A DNA stretch of 64,000 bases from Dyadobacter sp. NIV53. Its GTDB lineage: Bacteria > Bacteroidota > Bacteroidia > Cytophagales > Spirosomataceae. Numbering within the stretch: position 1 is the first letter of the stretch; the number at the start of each line of letters is the position of its first letter. A model generated the notes under the pieces. It ran no database searches. It saw only the letters and a program-made list of their open reading frames with translations, and was not told the origin of the DNA. The stretch lies in contig NZ_CP081299.1 of the NCBI RefSeq assembly GCF_019711195.1, positions 6,606,501 to 6,670,500 of the forward strand, written 5' to 3'. This document shows positions 16,933 to 25,935 of the stretch, piece by piece. The position numbers and the translations under genes were made by a program.

Positions 16933-17921
16933 TCTCATCAGAATTGAAACACATGAAGGCAGCAGTAATCTACCAGCGGGGAGGCGCTGAAAATCTTGTT
17001 TTGGAAGAGTGGGCTATGCCGGAAATTAAAGCAGGATGGGTATTGATCAAAGTGAAAGCCTTCGGCCTGAACCGTTCTGAACTGATGACCAGAAAAGGCT
17101 TATCACCCCATGTGAAGTTTCCGCGTGTATTAGGTATTGAATGCGTTGGCGAAGTCGAATCAGATCCTTCCGGAGAATATAAAAAAGGGCAAAAAGTGGC
17201 TGCATTAATGGGTGGAATGGGCAGGGATTTTGATGGTAGTTACGCTGAATATAGCGTGTTGCCCAAGACTATTCTTCATCCTTTTCAAAGCGGGCTTCCC
17301 TGGGAAACACTTGGTGCAATTCCTGAAATGTTTCAAACGGTACATGGTTCTTTGTTTCTGGCATTAAATATACAACCGGGAGAAACAATATTGATACGCG
17401 GTGGTACTTCATCCATAGGCATGTTAGCCGCACAGGTTGCCAAAAATGCAGGATTGACAGTGATTGCAACGACCCGAAATCCTGAAAAACAAAGGATATT
17501 GAATGTAAACGGAGCGGCATATGTGCTCATTGATGATGGCGTGCTGGAAGATAAAGTAAAGGCGATTTTTCCAAATGGCATTGATAAAGTGCTGGAATTA
17601 GTTGGAGCCCCAACCTTGAAAGATTCTTTGCGCTGTATCAAACCCGGAGGAACAGGTTGTATGACGGGCATGCTGTCAGAAAGCTGGTCCATTCCCGACT
17701 TTGCGCCGATGGAATTTATTCCGGCTACGGTTCGTCTCACAATTTACGACAGCGGGCAAGTCGGAAGTTCAACACAGGTTTTACAGGATTTTATTAACAG
17801 CGTTGAATCTGGAAAGGTGAATCTGGCGGTCAGCAAAGTTTTTAACCTTGCTGGAATTGTGGATGCACATAGATTTATGGAACAAAATCAGGGTGCTGGA
17901 AAAATCGTTGTACTTGTCTGA
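16929..17921 (+). CDS. Zinc-independent medium-chain oxidoreductase (quinone oxidoreductase-like)
   Basis: 330 residues; a start at 16953 (MKAAVIYQRGG) would suit the family equally well. The GroES-like N-terminal domain (MKAAVIYQRGGAEN, VLGIECVGEVES) is followed by a Rossmann domain (ILIRGGTSSIGMLAAQVAK). The ligand residues of zinc alcohol dehydrogenases are not apparent, as in the NADPH:quinone reductase branch. Forms an operon with the upstream hydrolase. Confidence 0.92.
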   Translation: MISSELKHMKAAVIYQRGGAENLVLEEWAMPEIKAGWVLIKVKAFGLNRSELMTRKGLSPHVKFPRVLGIECVGEVESDPSGEYKKGQKVAALMGGMGRDFDGSYAEYSVLPKTILHPFQSGLPWETLGAIPEMFQTVHGSLFLALNIQPGETILIRGGTSSIGMLAAQVAKNAGLTVIATTRNPEKQRILNVNGAAYVLIDDGVLEDKVKAIFPNGIDKVLELVGAPTLKDSLRCIKPGGTGCMTGMLSESWSIPDFAPMEFIPATVRLTIYDSGQVGSSTQVLQDFINSVESGKVNLAVSKVFNLAGIVDAHRFMEQNQGAGKIVVLV

Positions 17922-17945
17922 TTGGTTTACATTCCTGACATTACT

Positions 17946-18099
17946 GGTGTTAAGTTAATCATGAAATAGCGTTTACCACCGCGCGGCGGGCCACTAAGTC
18001 ACAAATCCACAAAGATTCTTATCTCCAATTTATTATACTTTGTATCTTAATTTCTTTACGTTCCGTCGCACGGTGGCAAAATTACGCTTAACTTATCAC
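17946..18099. repeat. MITE-like element with imperfect ~40-bp terminal inverted repeats
   Basis: The left arm (17946-17989) and the right arm (18063-18099) are imperfect reverse complements. Both carry TAAGTTAA followed by a CCACCG-GCG-CGG core. The centre (CCACTAAGTCACAAATCCACAAAG) resembles the 'CACTAAGGCACAAAGACAC' words of dispersed Bacteroidota repeats. There is no coding potential. The rest of the 17922-18193 spacer is otherwise empty. Confidence 0.6.
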
Positions 18100-18193
18100 T
18101 AGTAGCATTGGTGTTAAACCGGAAAATCGTCAGCAGAAAAAAGCTTGTTTACCTTGCTTTTGCGGGCCATATCAACATTTCACTGGTTAGCAT

Positions 18194-19210
18194 TTATTTT
18201 GCGATTGAATTTTTCACATTCAGCGGTATAACAGATCCGGCTGCTTCCTTCGCAAACTTCGCTTTGTAATCGAGAGGAGATAATCCTGTTATTCTTTTAA
18301 ATACTTCCCTGAACGCTTTGTCGTCTGAATATCCAACCTCGTTCATTACTTCAAAAATGCTTTTTCTACCTTTTTCCAACGTGTTTTTGGCGACTTCTAC
18401 TTTTACTCGCTGCATGTATTCCACAGGTGTATTACCGGTAGCTTTGATAAAACGCCGGTCAAAATTTCGCCGGCTGATGGCCAGATCGAAAGCCAGTTTT
18501 TCAAAGGAAAATTTTTCGCTTACATTTTCCTCAATGAAAACCTGTGCCTGGCGGACCTGTTCGTCTCCATGGTTTTTCTGGGCAAGAAAAATGAAAAACG
18601 GCGATTGGGAATTTCTTTCAATATCAATCTGGAAAATTTTAGAACACAAAATAGCAGTCTGCCGGTCAAAGTATTTTTCAATCAGAAAAAGGATCATATT
18701 CAAAAATGAATAGGCGCCGCCATTTGTGTACAAACCGGGTTCAACTGTGATCAGTTTATCAATTTGCAAATTGACGTTCGGGAACAACCGTTTAAAATCA
18801 GTAGCTGCATTCCAGTGTGTCGAGCAGGCTTTTCCATCCAGCAATCCGGTACCGGCAAGTAAAAATGCGCCAGTGCAAATACTTGCAACTTCGGCTCCGT
18901 TTTTATACTGATCGTGTATCCAGGTAATCAGTTCTGAATTGTTTTTCAGGACCAAGTCAAAATCGTATGACAGGGAAGGAATGATCACCAGATCCGCTTT
19001 TCCAATTTTCCGGATATCCGCAGGAGAAACCGAAAAGAAGCCGGTACCCAATTTAAGTTCAGGCACAAAACCGGCAATACGGATCTGCATCATCGGTCTG
19101 TTTCCCATTTTCTGCCAGTATTCATTCGCACGGCTCAGTATTTCAAACGAACCCGTTATACTGCTCAGGTTAATGTTGCCGTCCGGGACAACGATAATCA
19201 CATTTTTCAT
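18194..19210 (-). CDS. GlxA-family transcriptional regulator (DJ-1/PfpI + AraC HTH)
   Basis: 338 residues from ATG 19210 (MKNVIIVVPDGNINLSS); the TTG at 19228 is less likely. Residues ~1-180 form a DJ-1/PfpI-like domain with the cysteine motif EVASICTGAFLLAGTGLLDG and ACSTHWNAA. Residues ~215-325 are an AraC helix-turn-helix domain (FAISRRNFDRRFIKATG-like, then VMNEVGYSDDKAFREVFKRITG). It is a cytoplasmic activator of unknown ligand. Divergent from the SRPBCC gene at 19358, which may be its target. Confidence 0.92.
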   Translation of the reverse strand: MKNVIIVVPDGNINLSSITGSFEILSRANEYWQKMGNRPMMQIRIAGFVPELKLGTGFFSVSPADIRKIGKADLVIIPSLSYDFDLVLKNNSELITWIHDQYKNGAEVASICTGAFLLAGTGLLDGKACSTHWNAATDFKRLFPNVNLQIDKLITVEPGLYTNGGAYSFLNMILFLIEKYFDRQTAILCSKIFQIDIERNSQSPFFIFLAQKNHGDEQVRQAQVFIEENVSEKFSFEKLAFDLAISRRNFDRRFIKATGNTPVEYMQRVKVEVAKNTLEKGRKSIFEVMNEVGYSDDKAFREVFKRITGLSPLDYKAKFAKEAAGSVIPLNVKNSIAK

Positions 19211-19357
19211 ACCCAGATTTTTACGCAAATATACCCCGATATGTTGTCCAAATCAACCCGTTATAATGTCCATTTTGCACCGTGTAAACTTGAAATTTTG
19301 AAGCTAACTTTATCTCATAGCAGATTGATTACCAATCGTTAACCAAATCATAAAAAA

Positions 19358-19852
19358 ATGACAACACCAGATTTTAGCACAGCTATTTGGGTAGACCAAT
19401 CTCCTGAAACAGTATTTAAAGCCATAAACAACGTTCGCGGATGGTGGTCGGAAGACATAGTAGGCGGTACAGAAAAGCTTAATGATGAATTTAAATATCA
19501 TTATCAGGATGTCCATCGCTGCCAGATGAAACTCATCGAAGTCATTCCCGGCAAAAAGATTGTATGGCTCGTTCTTGACAATTATTTTAAATTTACAGAA
19601 GACAAAAGTGAGTGGATTGGCGACAAAATTATCTTTGATATAACCGAAAAAGAAGGCAAAACTCAAATCACATTTACCCAGCTTGGGTTGGTTCCTGCTT
19701 ACGAATGTTATGATGTTTGCCAGGATGCATGGAGCAATTATATTCAAAAAAGCTTGTACAGCCTGATCACCACCGGCAAAGGCCAGCCCAATGCTAGCGG
19801 AAAGCCACAAACAGAGAATGAAAAGAAACTTGGAGCAGAAGCAGGGAGCTGA
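19358..19852 (+). CDS. SRPBCC-domain (AHSA1-like) protein
   Basis: 164 residues with the START/AHSA1 ligand-binding pattern: STAIWVDQSPETVFKAINNVRGWWSEDIVGG, KLIEVIPGKKIVWLVLD, GKTQITFTQLGLVP, AWSNYIQKSLYSLITTGKGQP. The C-terminal tail is hydrophilic. Members bind hydrophobic ligands or act as Hsp90-cochaperone-like proteins; the function here is unknown. Divergently placed to the GlxA-type regulator. Confidence 0.87.
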   Translation: MTTPDFSTAIWVDQSPETVFKAINNVRGWWSEDIVGGTEKLNDEFKYHYQDVHRCQMKLIEVIPGKKIVWLVLDNYFKFTEDKSEWIGDKIIFDITEKEGKTQITFTQLGLVPAYECYDVCQDAWSNYIQKSLYSLITTGKGQPNASGKPQTENEKKLGAEAGS

Positions 19853-19888
19853 GCACTTTAAATAATGTAATATGTCCCGGCCGGTTCA

Positions 19889-19973
19889 ATCATCCAAAAT
19901 CTCTTTCCATGGATCAATTTGATGGCCGAATGCCGACGGCTGATAGCAATACAAAGAATTCGTGATCAGGTCT
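19889..19973. repeat. Interspersed intergenic repeat, copy A
   Basis: About 80% identical to 27738-27816, sharing ATCATCCAAAATCTC, ATCAATTTGAT, then CAATACAAA and GAATTCGTGAT, with one 7-base length difference. It abuts the stop codon of the barstar gene. Confidence 0.75.
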
Positions 19974-20370
19974 AATCCTCAAATCTCAATTCGATGTTTT
20001 TGTGATCCTGGAAAATTTCAATTATAATATCACAAAGCGTTTGCCCGCTGCCGTTTTCAATTTCAGCAAGTTTTTCCTGAAAATGCTTTACATTGTAAGG
20101 GTGACCCTGATCTATTTTTTTCTGGTAATTCCTTTTGGTTTCTTTAATTCCCAGGTCTTTTTGGCTTTTGGAAAAATTTTGCCAGACAACAAGAACAGGC
20201 TCGCCTGGCTCGTATACCCCGAATCCACCATAAAGGATATCGTTTAGCGCATCCAGGCTCTGCCCCATTTTCCAATCCACGCCTTTCATAAAAAGCCTGT
20301 CCATTTCTTCATAGAAACCGGGCAGGTTTGAAAAATGATCGGCGTTGATGGTAATGGTTCTTCTGGTCAT
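19972..20370 (-). CDS. Barstar-family (ribonuclease inhibitor) protein
   Basis: 132 residues with the barstar core: ITINADHFSNLPGFYEEMDRLFM, WKMGQSLDALNDILYGGFG and VLVVWQNFSKSQ. Barstars bind and block barnase-type ribonucleases. No barnase-like gene lies next to it, so it may be an orphan immunity protein or act on a nuclease elsewhere. The Asp residues of the DALNDIL helix that contact barnase are retained. Confidence 0.87.
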   Translation of the reverse strand: MTRRTITINADHFSNLPGFYEEMDRLFMKGVDWKMGQSLDALNDILYGGFGVYEPGEPVLVVWQNFSKSQKDLGIKETKRNYQKKIDQGHPYNVKHFQEKLAEIENGSGQTLCDIIIEIFQDHKNIELRFED

Positions 20371-20484
20371 TGGAGATTTGGGTTGATTAACAGCTTCTTA
20401 CTATGCACCTGATAGATGAAATTAAACAACTTAAGAAACTATTTAAACATATTAAATTGAAAAGCAGAATATATGCAAACAGAT

Positions 20485-22086
20485 TTATAAATTAATTTTA
20501 AGACCATAAATCTCCCTAGCCAGCCGGGCCGCTTCCTCTACAACTTCCGTCGGATACCCATTCAATTCCAAAATCCTGATCGCATTCGTATTCCTTAAAT
20601 TCCCCGGCTTGATCCTGTAATCAAAAACAATCTCTCCATCCATAACTACCTCTGTAAAATGAAATACAGAATAACCGTCTTTTAAAAATTCAGCCAGTTC
20701 AAGGTCATGTGTGGCTACAAAAGTGATGTTATTTCCTTTGTTTAAGTATGATAAAACCGCCTTGCCCGATGCAATTCGTTCAACTGTATTCGTTCCTTTA
20801 AACAACTCATCAAGCAGGAACAAATTGCCAAAACCGGAACCACTTTCTTCCAGTAAATATTTGATTGCCAGTACCTCTTCGAAATAGTAACTTTTATCAT
20901 TCAACAGATCATCAGAAATCCGGATCGCGGTATGGATTTTTAAGACCGGCATTGTAAATGAATTTGCAAAACAAGTATTGATCGTTTGTGCAGTAATGGC
21001 ATTGATGCCCATGGTGCGAATGAAGGTTGTTTTTCCCGACATGTTCGAACCCGTTAACAAGGCTGATTTTTCTTCCAGATTAATGGAATTGGGTACGGAC
21101 TGGAAGATGAGCGGATGACAAACCTCCATAGCCGTTATTTGCTTTTTGTCTGGCGTGATCGAAGGAAAGCAAAAATAAGGCAGGTATTCACGCAAAAACT
21201 GAATTGACATGGCTGCATCTATTTCTCCCACAAACTGGTACACCTGCTGCATCTGTGCCCTTTTTAGATCAAGTTCGTTCAGGACATTATATAACACCAA
21301 CGGCTCTATCAGGAACAATGCTTTGACGAGCTCAACCAGATATTCCACGGCCTGGCCAATCTCACTTTGCAGTTTTACTTCCAGTTTGAAAAGCGACATC
21401 TGCATTCCCAGACTATCAATTGAATCAATTGCTTCGCCAATACCCGGATCAAGATCCTTCAGACTTTGGAATGTGATGATTTTTTTGGCAGCCTGGTTTA
21501 ACCTTAATAATTGCGGAATGGAGCTGCCATACTGATATACATTCATCTTGTTCCAGTAATGGATCCCGAAGTTGACGGCCAGTAATAAAACAAGAAAAAT
21601 AAGGATCTGCGGAAAAATGAATGATAACAAAACGGAGGAAACACTGATCATGGAGAGGAGAGGTATTATCCAGAACCATTTTGGCTTCTGAATGTGCTTT
21701 TCCAGAAAAAGTGACGGTATCTAATAACCATCCTTTTTATTGAGCGAAGCAATTTCTGGTAAAACCTCATCCCGTAACTCCGGATTTTTTTTCAGGATCT
21801 GAATGATCTTTTCAAACTTGTCCGTTCTGATCTTATTGCCCGGTATGGTTCGCAGCACCTGATATAAAAATTGTTGTCCCACTTTTGAAGCCGTACGATC
21901 CAGAAACATAAAAACCTCGTGCATATCCAGATCCTGAAAAGTCCGGTCTGAAATGACCTGGTGAAATCCTTTTTTGTCACTCAAAGTAAAAAACCGGTCA
22001 ATTTTATTGAAGTCAAAAGTTTCGTTTTTGATTTTGCCGGAAGCAGCTTTCAGGTGAGCGAGGGTTTTATTTTTGGAAGTGAACAT
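20485..22086 (-). pseudogene. MutS-related ATPase, interrupted by an in-frame TAG
   Basis: One frame runs from ATG 22086 to the stop at 20485-20487 with a single TAG at 21723-21721, between LNKKDGY and IPSLFLEKHIQKPKWFW. The 23 codons between the TAG and the next ATG (21651) fit the protein. The C-terminal ATPase domain is intact: Walker A GSNMSGKTTFIRTMG, then LFLLDELFKGTNTVERIASGKAVL and VATHDLELAEFL. The middle holds two hydrophobic segments (VLLSFIFPQILIFLVLLL). This is the short membrane-linked MutS-like family of Bacteroidota, not MutS1 (no mismatch-binding domain). It is either a nonsense mutation (Tyr codon to TAG) or read as two polypeptides of 121 and 388 residues. Confidence 0.85.
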
Positions 22087-22405
22087 TCAGGTTTGTTTGC
22101 TGGTAGTGCGAGGGTTGGACAAGTTTCTGATATAATCGGATAAGGTTATTTTTGCCAGATTATACCGGTTTGGGTTGGATTTGCTAAGTTGGCAGGTTTT
22201 ATGAACGACCATTCTCAAGCGTTCAGCAGTAGCTCATAATTATTGGCTAGTTACTCATATATTGTATCGCAAATGTTAAAATATCAGCACTCGCAGCCGA
22301 ATCCGGGTAGTTCAAAAACTAAATATAACAATGCCTGAAAATCTCAAATTAAACGCTTATGTTGTTAATAAATCGTATTTTTGGATTGAATAAGGCAATA
22401 CTGTT

Positions 22406-23126
22406 ATGATTCTCAACACAATTACTTCCAGAAGAACAACACAGGTTACAAGCGTTGACCGATTACAATATTCTGGATTCTCTTCCCGAAAAAGATTATG
22501 ACGATATAACACAGCTCGCTGCTGAAATTTGCCAAACTCAAATTTCACTGATCAGCCTTATTGACGATTCGAGACAGTGGTTCAAATCAAATCGTGGCCT
22601 GTCGATTCGCGAGACGCCCAGGGAATATGCATTTTGCACCCATGCAATACAGAATCCTTCGCAGGTATTTGTGGTGCCGGATTCACGCAAGGATGAGCGT
22701 TTTGCACAAAACCCATTGGTTACAGGCGACCCGAATGTGATTTTTTATGCAGGTGCGCCGCTAATTGACAGTAAAGGGTTTGGGCTCGGTTCACTGTGCG
22801 TCATAGATAATACGCCACGGGAACTCAATGAAAAACAGATAACTGGTCTGAAAATATTGGCAAAACATGTTGTAAACCTGATTGAGCTCAGAAAAGCCGA
22901 CCGTGCCATGAAGGCACTTCAAAAAGCGCTTGAAGACAACCATAATGAGGCGCAAAAAGCTCGTCATGTGCTCAAAGCGGAATTTTATCCAAGAGTTTGT
23001 ATCGCACTCGAAGATCTGAAAGCGATTACAGCAAAATCGTCATATGAAAAGGAAGAAAGCCTGCAAAACCTCGAAAGTACGATTGGGTTGTTGCAGGACT
23101 TCCAAAAAATAGTTGAAAAAATGTAA
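22406..23126 (+). CDS. GAF-domain protein, frame change at the N-terminus
   Basis: The GAF fold fills residues ~10-150 (NILDSLPEKDYDDITQLAAEICQTQISLISLIDD, QWFKSNRGL, REYAFCTHAIQNP, FYAGAPLIDSKGFGLGSLCVID). A helical tail (about 155-225) follows, as in GAF sensors that precede kinases. The good frame is open from 22410 and its first start is TTG 22455. Typical family sequence (LLPEEQHRLQAL) is already present at 22422, without an ATG. ATG 22406 lies in the neighbouring frame and would join after dropping one A at 22418-22421. So the start is either TTG 22455 or ATG 22406 with a 1-base error. Confidence 0.82.
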
Positions 23127-23167
23127 ATGCATTTTTATTTAAACCTGAACGGTTTTAACAAAATTAC

Positions 23168-23202
23168 CCGGCCTGTTTTTCTAAATCAGGCCGGTTGTTT
23201 TT
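23168..23202. terminator. Terminator between converging genes
   Basis: The stem CCGGCCTG/CAGGCCGG (23168-23174 with 23187-23194) is followed by TTGTTTTT. It lies between the GAF gene and the membrane protein gene on the other strand. Confidence 0.8.
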
Positions 23203-23770
23203 GTGAGCCGGAAGCAGCACGGCGGAACAGCATTGCCGATCCGGCAAACAGCATGGCAAAGAATAGATGGAGACCAAATACGGCGGCTACACCATTTGCA
23301 AAAGCAGGTGTTCCTAACATCAGTGCAATTCCGGGAACCAGCGCCACAGCAAACGCAGTTGCAAACAAGGCAAGCGACATGCCTTCAGGTTCCAAATGTG
23401 CGATGATAGCACCGATACAGCCAATGAGCAGCACCCCAAAATACATCATGTTGGCAGGGTCATCCCCAAGTATACCACCAACCGCAACATTCATCCAGAC
23501 CAGGACAAGAACAGCACCAACAGCAAGAATGACCGCGAACCGGTAAGTCTTATTACCCATTTTCTTCTTATTCACAAGTTCATAAGTAAGACTGGCACCG
23601 CCAAGCAGCAGGACAAATGCCAAAACAAAAACGCCCGGTTTCCAATGCCATTTGGCCAGTAGTGTCAAAAATAACGGTATCAGCGCAATGGATATTACAG
23701 CGGCCGTTTTTTCAGTAAGTGTTTTTCCAGTGGTTTGCATAGTATGAAACAGGTTAAATTGACTGATCAT
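23186..23770 (-). CDS. Polytopic membrane protein of unknown function
   Basis: About 195 residues from ATG 23770, or 184 from ATG 23740 (MQTTGKTL). Six hydrophobic helices are visible (IALIPLFLTLLA, FVLAFVLLLGGASL, FAVILAVGAVLVLVWM, MYFGVLLIGCIGAIIAH, LALFATAFAVALVPGIA, GLHLFFAMLFAGSAMLF). This is a small inner-membrane protein seen in soil Bacteroidota and lacks a named domain. The terminator at 23168-23202 overlaps its stop region. Confidence 0.75.
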   Translation of the reverse strand: MISQFNLFHTMQTTGKTLTEKTAAVISIALIPLFLTLLAKWHWKPGVFVLAFVLLLGGASLTYELVNKKKMGNKTYRFAVILAVGAVLVLVWMNVAVGGILGDDPANMMYFGVLLIGCIGAIIAHLEPEGMSLALFATAFAVALVPGIALMLGTPAFANGVAAVFGLHLFFAMLFAGSAMLFRRAASGSQKQPA

Positions 23771-23824
23771 GTTGGTATTCGTTTTTTGTGATTCAAAGTA
23801 AATAAAAAGTACTTTGAAATGCAA

Positions 23825-24375
23825 AGTAAAGTTTTGAAAAATATATTAAGATTTAATTTGAGCAATCGCAAAGGCGTTTGCACTTTTTGAGTTTGAGTTT
23901 TTGCATAGTTAAATGGCAACAGATATGGTTAAAAACTAGGAAACCATTCGTAAAAGTGGGTTACAAACCAAACTTTTTTTTGATAATATTTTTTGTAATA
24001 GTTTTAATTGTTCTTGCAGTAATGGTTTTTAAGGGATATAGCGATTCTAGGAGAATTACCTTTCTCAAACAGCAATAGGAAATTGCATTCAAAGAATGGA
24101 GATGAAAAGTTAGCTCTAATAGCTGGTAGGAATTATTATTCTAAGTTAATAGGAGGAAAGTTGACTATTTATGATGAACATGCTATTACCAATGATTTGT
24201 CAACAGTGAGTTAATGAACAGTTCTTGATATAACTTAATTAAAACAACTAAGCTGCGGTTTTCACATCATGTGCGGGTGTTAAAAGTTCGGGCCGATTTT
24301 TTTTAAATACTTATCACCCAATTTGCTAATCTCCAATATTTCCTAACTTTAACCCACACCAAAAACCCCATAAAA
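23825..24375 (+). other. Gene-poor spacer with two out-of-frame short coding-like pieces
   Basis: No convincing gene is present. A hydrophobic piece (FFLIIFFVIVLIVLAVMVF, about 23965-24020, frame ending TAG 24076-24078) is followed in another frame by KNGDEKLALIAGRNYYSKL...IYDEHAIT ending at 24214. Together they could be the remnant of a small membrane protein with one frameshift. No start codon with good context is visible. Confidence 0.35.
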
Positions 24376-25110
24376 ATGAACCGCCGATCCTTTATAACCA
24401 ACTCCCTAGCCTCGTTACCACTCGCCTCAGCCTTCGACCCGAACATCCACTTTGCAAAACCCCTAAGAGTAGTCTGTGTGGGTGGCCATCCTGATGATCC
24501 TGAGACTGGCTGTGGTGGGACGCTTGCCAAATTTGCCAATGCGGGGCATGAGGTGACCATCATTTATCTCACAAACGGGGATGCGGGGATTAAAGGTAAA
24601 AACCATCAGGAAGCGGCGGCAATTAGGACGGAAGAGGCTAAAAATGCTTGTAAAATATTGAAGGTTAAACCGGTTTTTGCAGGACAGGTTGATGGTGATA
24701 CGATCGTGAACAATGAGTGGTATACGAAGATCAGGAAATTACTGGAAGCGGAAAAACCTGATATTATCTTCACGCACTGGCCCGTGGATTCGCACAAAGA
24801 CCACATGGCCGCAAGTTTGCTGACGCAAAAAGTGCATCTGGATATGGGGCAAAAATGTCCGCTGTACTTTTTCGAAGTGAATACCGGTTCGCAAACCCAG
24901 AATTTCAATCCAACTGATTTTGTGGACATCACTGATACGCAGGAACAAAAACGAAAGGCTGTCTTTTGCCATGCCAGCCAGGGATTTGTTTCAGAGGAGT
25001 TTTACCACAAGTTTCATGGTATCATGGAAGATTTTCGGGGACTTTCCATTTCGGTGAAAGGAGCGGAGGGATTTGTGAAATTAACGTCGACGAAGAGTGC
25101 AATAATCTGA
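24376..25110 (+). CDS. PIG-L family deacetylase, exported
   Basis: 244 residues with a twin-arginine-like leader (MNRRSFITNSLASLPLASA). The PIG-L/LmbE zinc-hydrolase motifs are GGHPDDPETGCGG (about 36-48; the usual AHPDDE has Pro in place of the Glu position and Glu one residue later) and HWPVDSHKDH (metal His/Asp). Family members remove acetyl from N-acetylglucosamine-type substrates. Five bases separate it from the HEAT-repeat gene, so they form an operon. Confidence 0.9.
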   Translation: MNRRSFITNSLASLPLASAFDPNIHFAKPLRVVCVGGHPDDPETGCGGTLAKFANAGHEVTIIYLTNGDAGIKGKNHQEAAAIRTEEAKNACKILKVKPVFAGQVDGDTIVNNEWYTKIRKLLEAEKPDIIFTHWPVDSHKDHMAASLLTQKVHLDMGQKCPLYFFEVNTGSQTQNFNPTDFVDITDTQEQKRKAVFCHASQGFVSEEFYHKFHGIMEDFRGLSISVKGAEGFVKLTSTKSAII

Positions 25111-25115
25111 AAATA

Positions 25116-25889
25116 ATGGCCTTCTACGATTTATCTAAACCAGAACGGATTAATGCTGTTGCAAACATCTGCAGCACTATTTTAAGCGAACTTGAAAGCG
25201 GGGAGTACAAAAGCACTTTCCTGTATTTTTCCGACGATGATACTTACATCAGGAAATCAGCTTATTTATCCGTTGGCAGGCTTTATTTTACCCAAGCGCT
25301 CTTGCAGCAAAAGGTCATCAACTTGCTTGATGCTTTTCTGTTACACGACGATTTTAAAGTACGCCAAACCGTGATCAATGCGGCTGGTGAAATCGGAAAA
25401 AGTGAGTTCGAAACAGTACAGCATTTTTTTGATAAAGGTTTGTTTGATCCACATCATTCGCCACGAAATGCTGTGATCGGTTCTGTTAAAAAAATGGGAG
25501 AAGTAAATCCAAAGCCAGTTTTGAGCTGGGCTAAAAAGTATCTGCACCACGAAAACAAAGAAATCAGGAGAGAAATTTGTCATGGAATTGAACTTCGCGG
25601 ACGAAAATTTCCACAGGATATCCTGCCACTTTTAAAGGAATTACAATATGATACAACCTCCCTTGTCCGTCATACACTGGTTCACGTTATCGGACAAATA
25701 GCATATAAAGACGGTTGTTTGAGTATTGTCATTGAAGACCTTAATCATTGGGATAACCAGGAACTTGTTGCTGCTGCATTGGAGGAAATCATTGACGTTC
25801 ACTATCGCTATCGAAACTTTTCTGCCCTGACCCAGGATGAGGCTCGCCAATACATTTCGCAAAACTACCGGTTCAAAAAGAAAAGTTAA
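25116..25889 (+). CDS. HEAT-repeat-like protein
   Basis: About 257 residues from ATG 25116, entirely helical, with repeated ~37-residue units (DDTYIRKSAYLSVGRLY, DDFKVRQTVINAAGEIGKS, SPRNAVIGSVKKMGEVN, ENKEIRREICHGIELRG, DTTSLVRHTLVHVIGQIA, DNQELVAAALEEII). These resemble HEAT repeats as in DNA-alkylation-repair (AlkD-like) or lyase-type HEAT proteins. Its specific partner is unknown. The possible start of the next gene overlaps its 3' end, but an ATG 47 bases after its stop is more likely. Confidence 0.8.
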   Translation: MAFYDLSKPERINAVANICSTILSELESGEYKSTFLYFSDDDTYIRKSAYLSVGRLYFTQALLQQKVINLLDAFLLHDDFKVRQTVINAAGEIGKSEFETVQHFFDKGLFDPHHSPRNAVIGSVKKMGEVNPKPVLSWAKKYLHHENKEIRREICHGIELRGRKFPQDILPLLKELQYDTTSLVRHTLVHVIGQIAYKDGCLSIVIEDLNHWDNQELVAAALEEIIDVHYRYRNFSALTQDEARQYISQNYRFKKKS

Positions 25890-25935
25890 TGTCTGTTGTT
25901 TGTTTTCGGATTATGCAATAAGATTAAATTATTCT

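Noticed and set aside
22406..22454. Alternative plain TTG start of the GAF protein without any frame problem
   Set aside because: Family-like sequence LLPEEQHRLQAL lies before the TTG, so the N-terminus would be cut; kept as a second possibility.
23127..23662. Plus-strand open frames opposite the polytopic membrane protein
   Set aside because: Low-complexity Ala/Thr/Pro sequence caused by the reverse of a membrane protein; the minus frame has six clean helices and a terminator.
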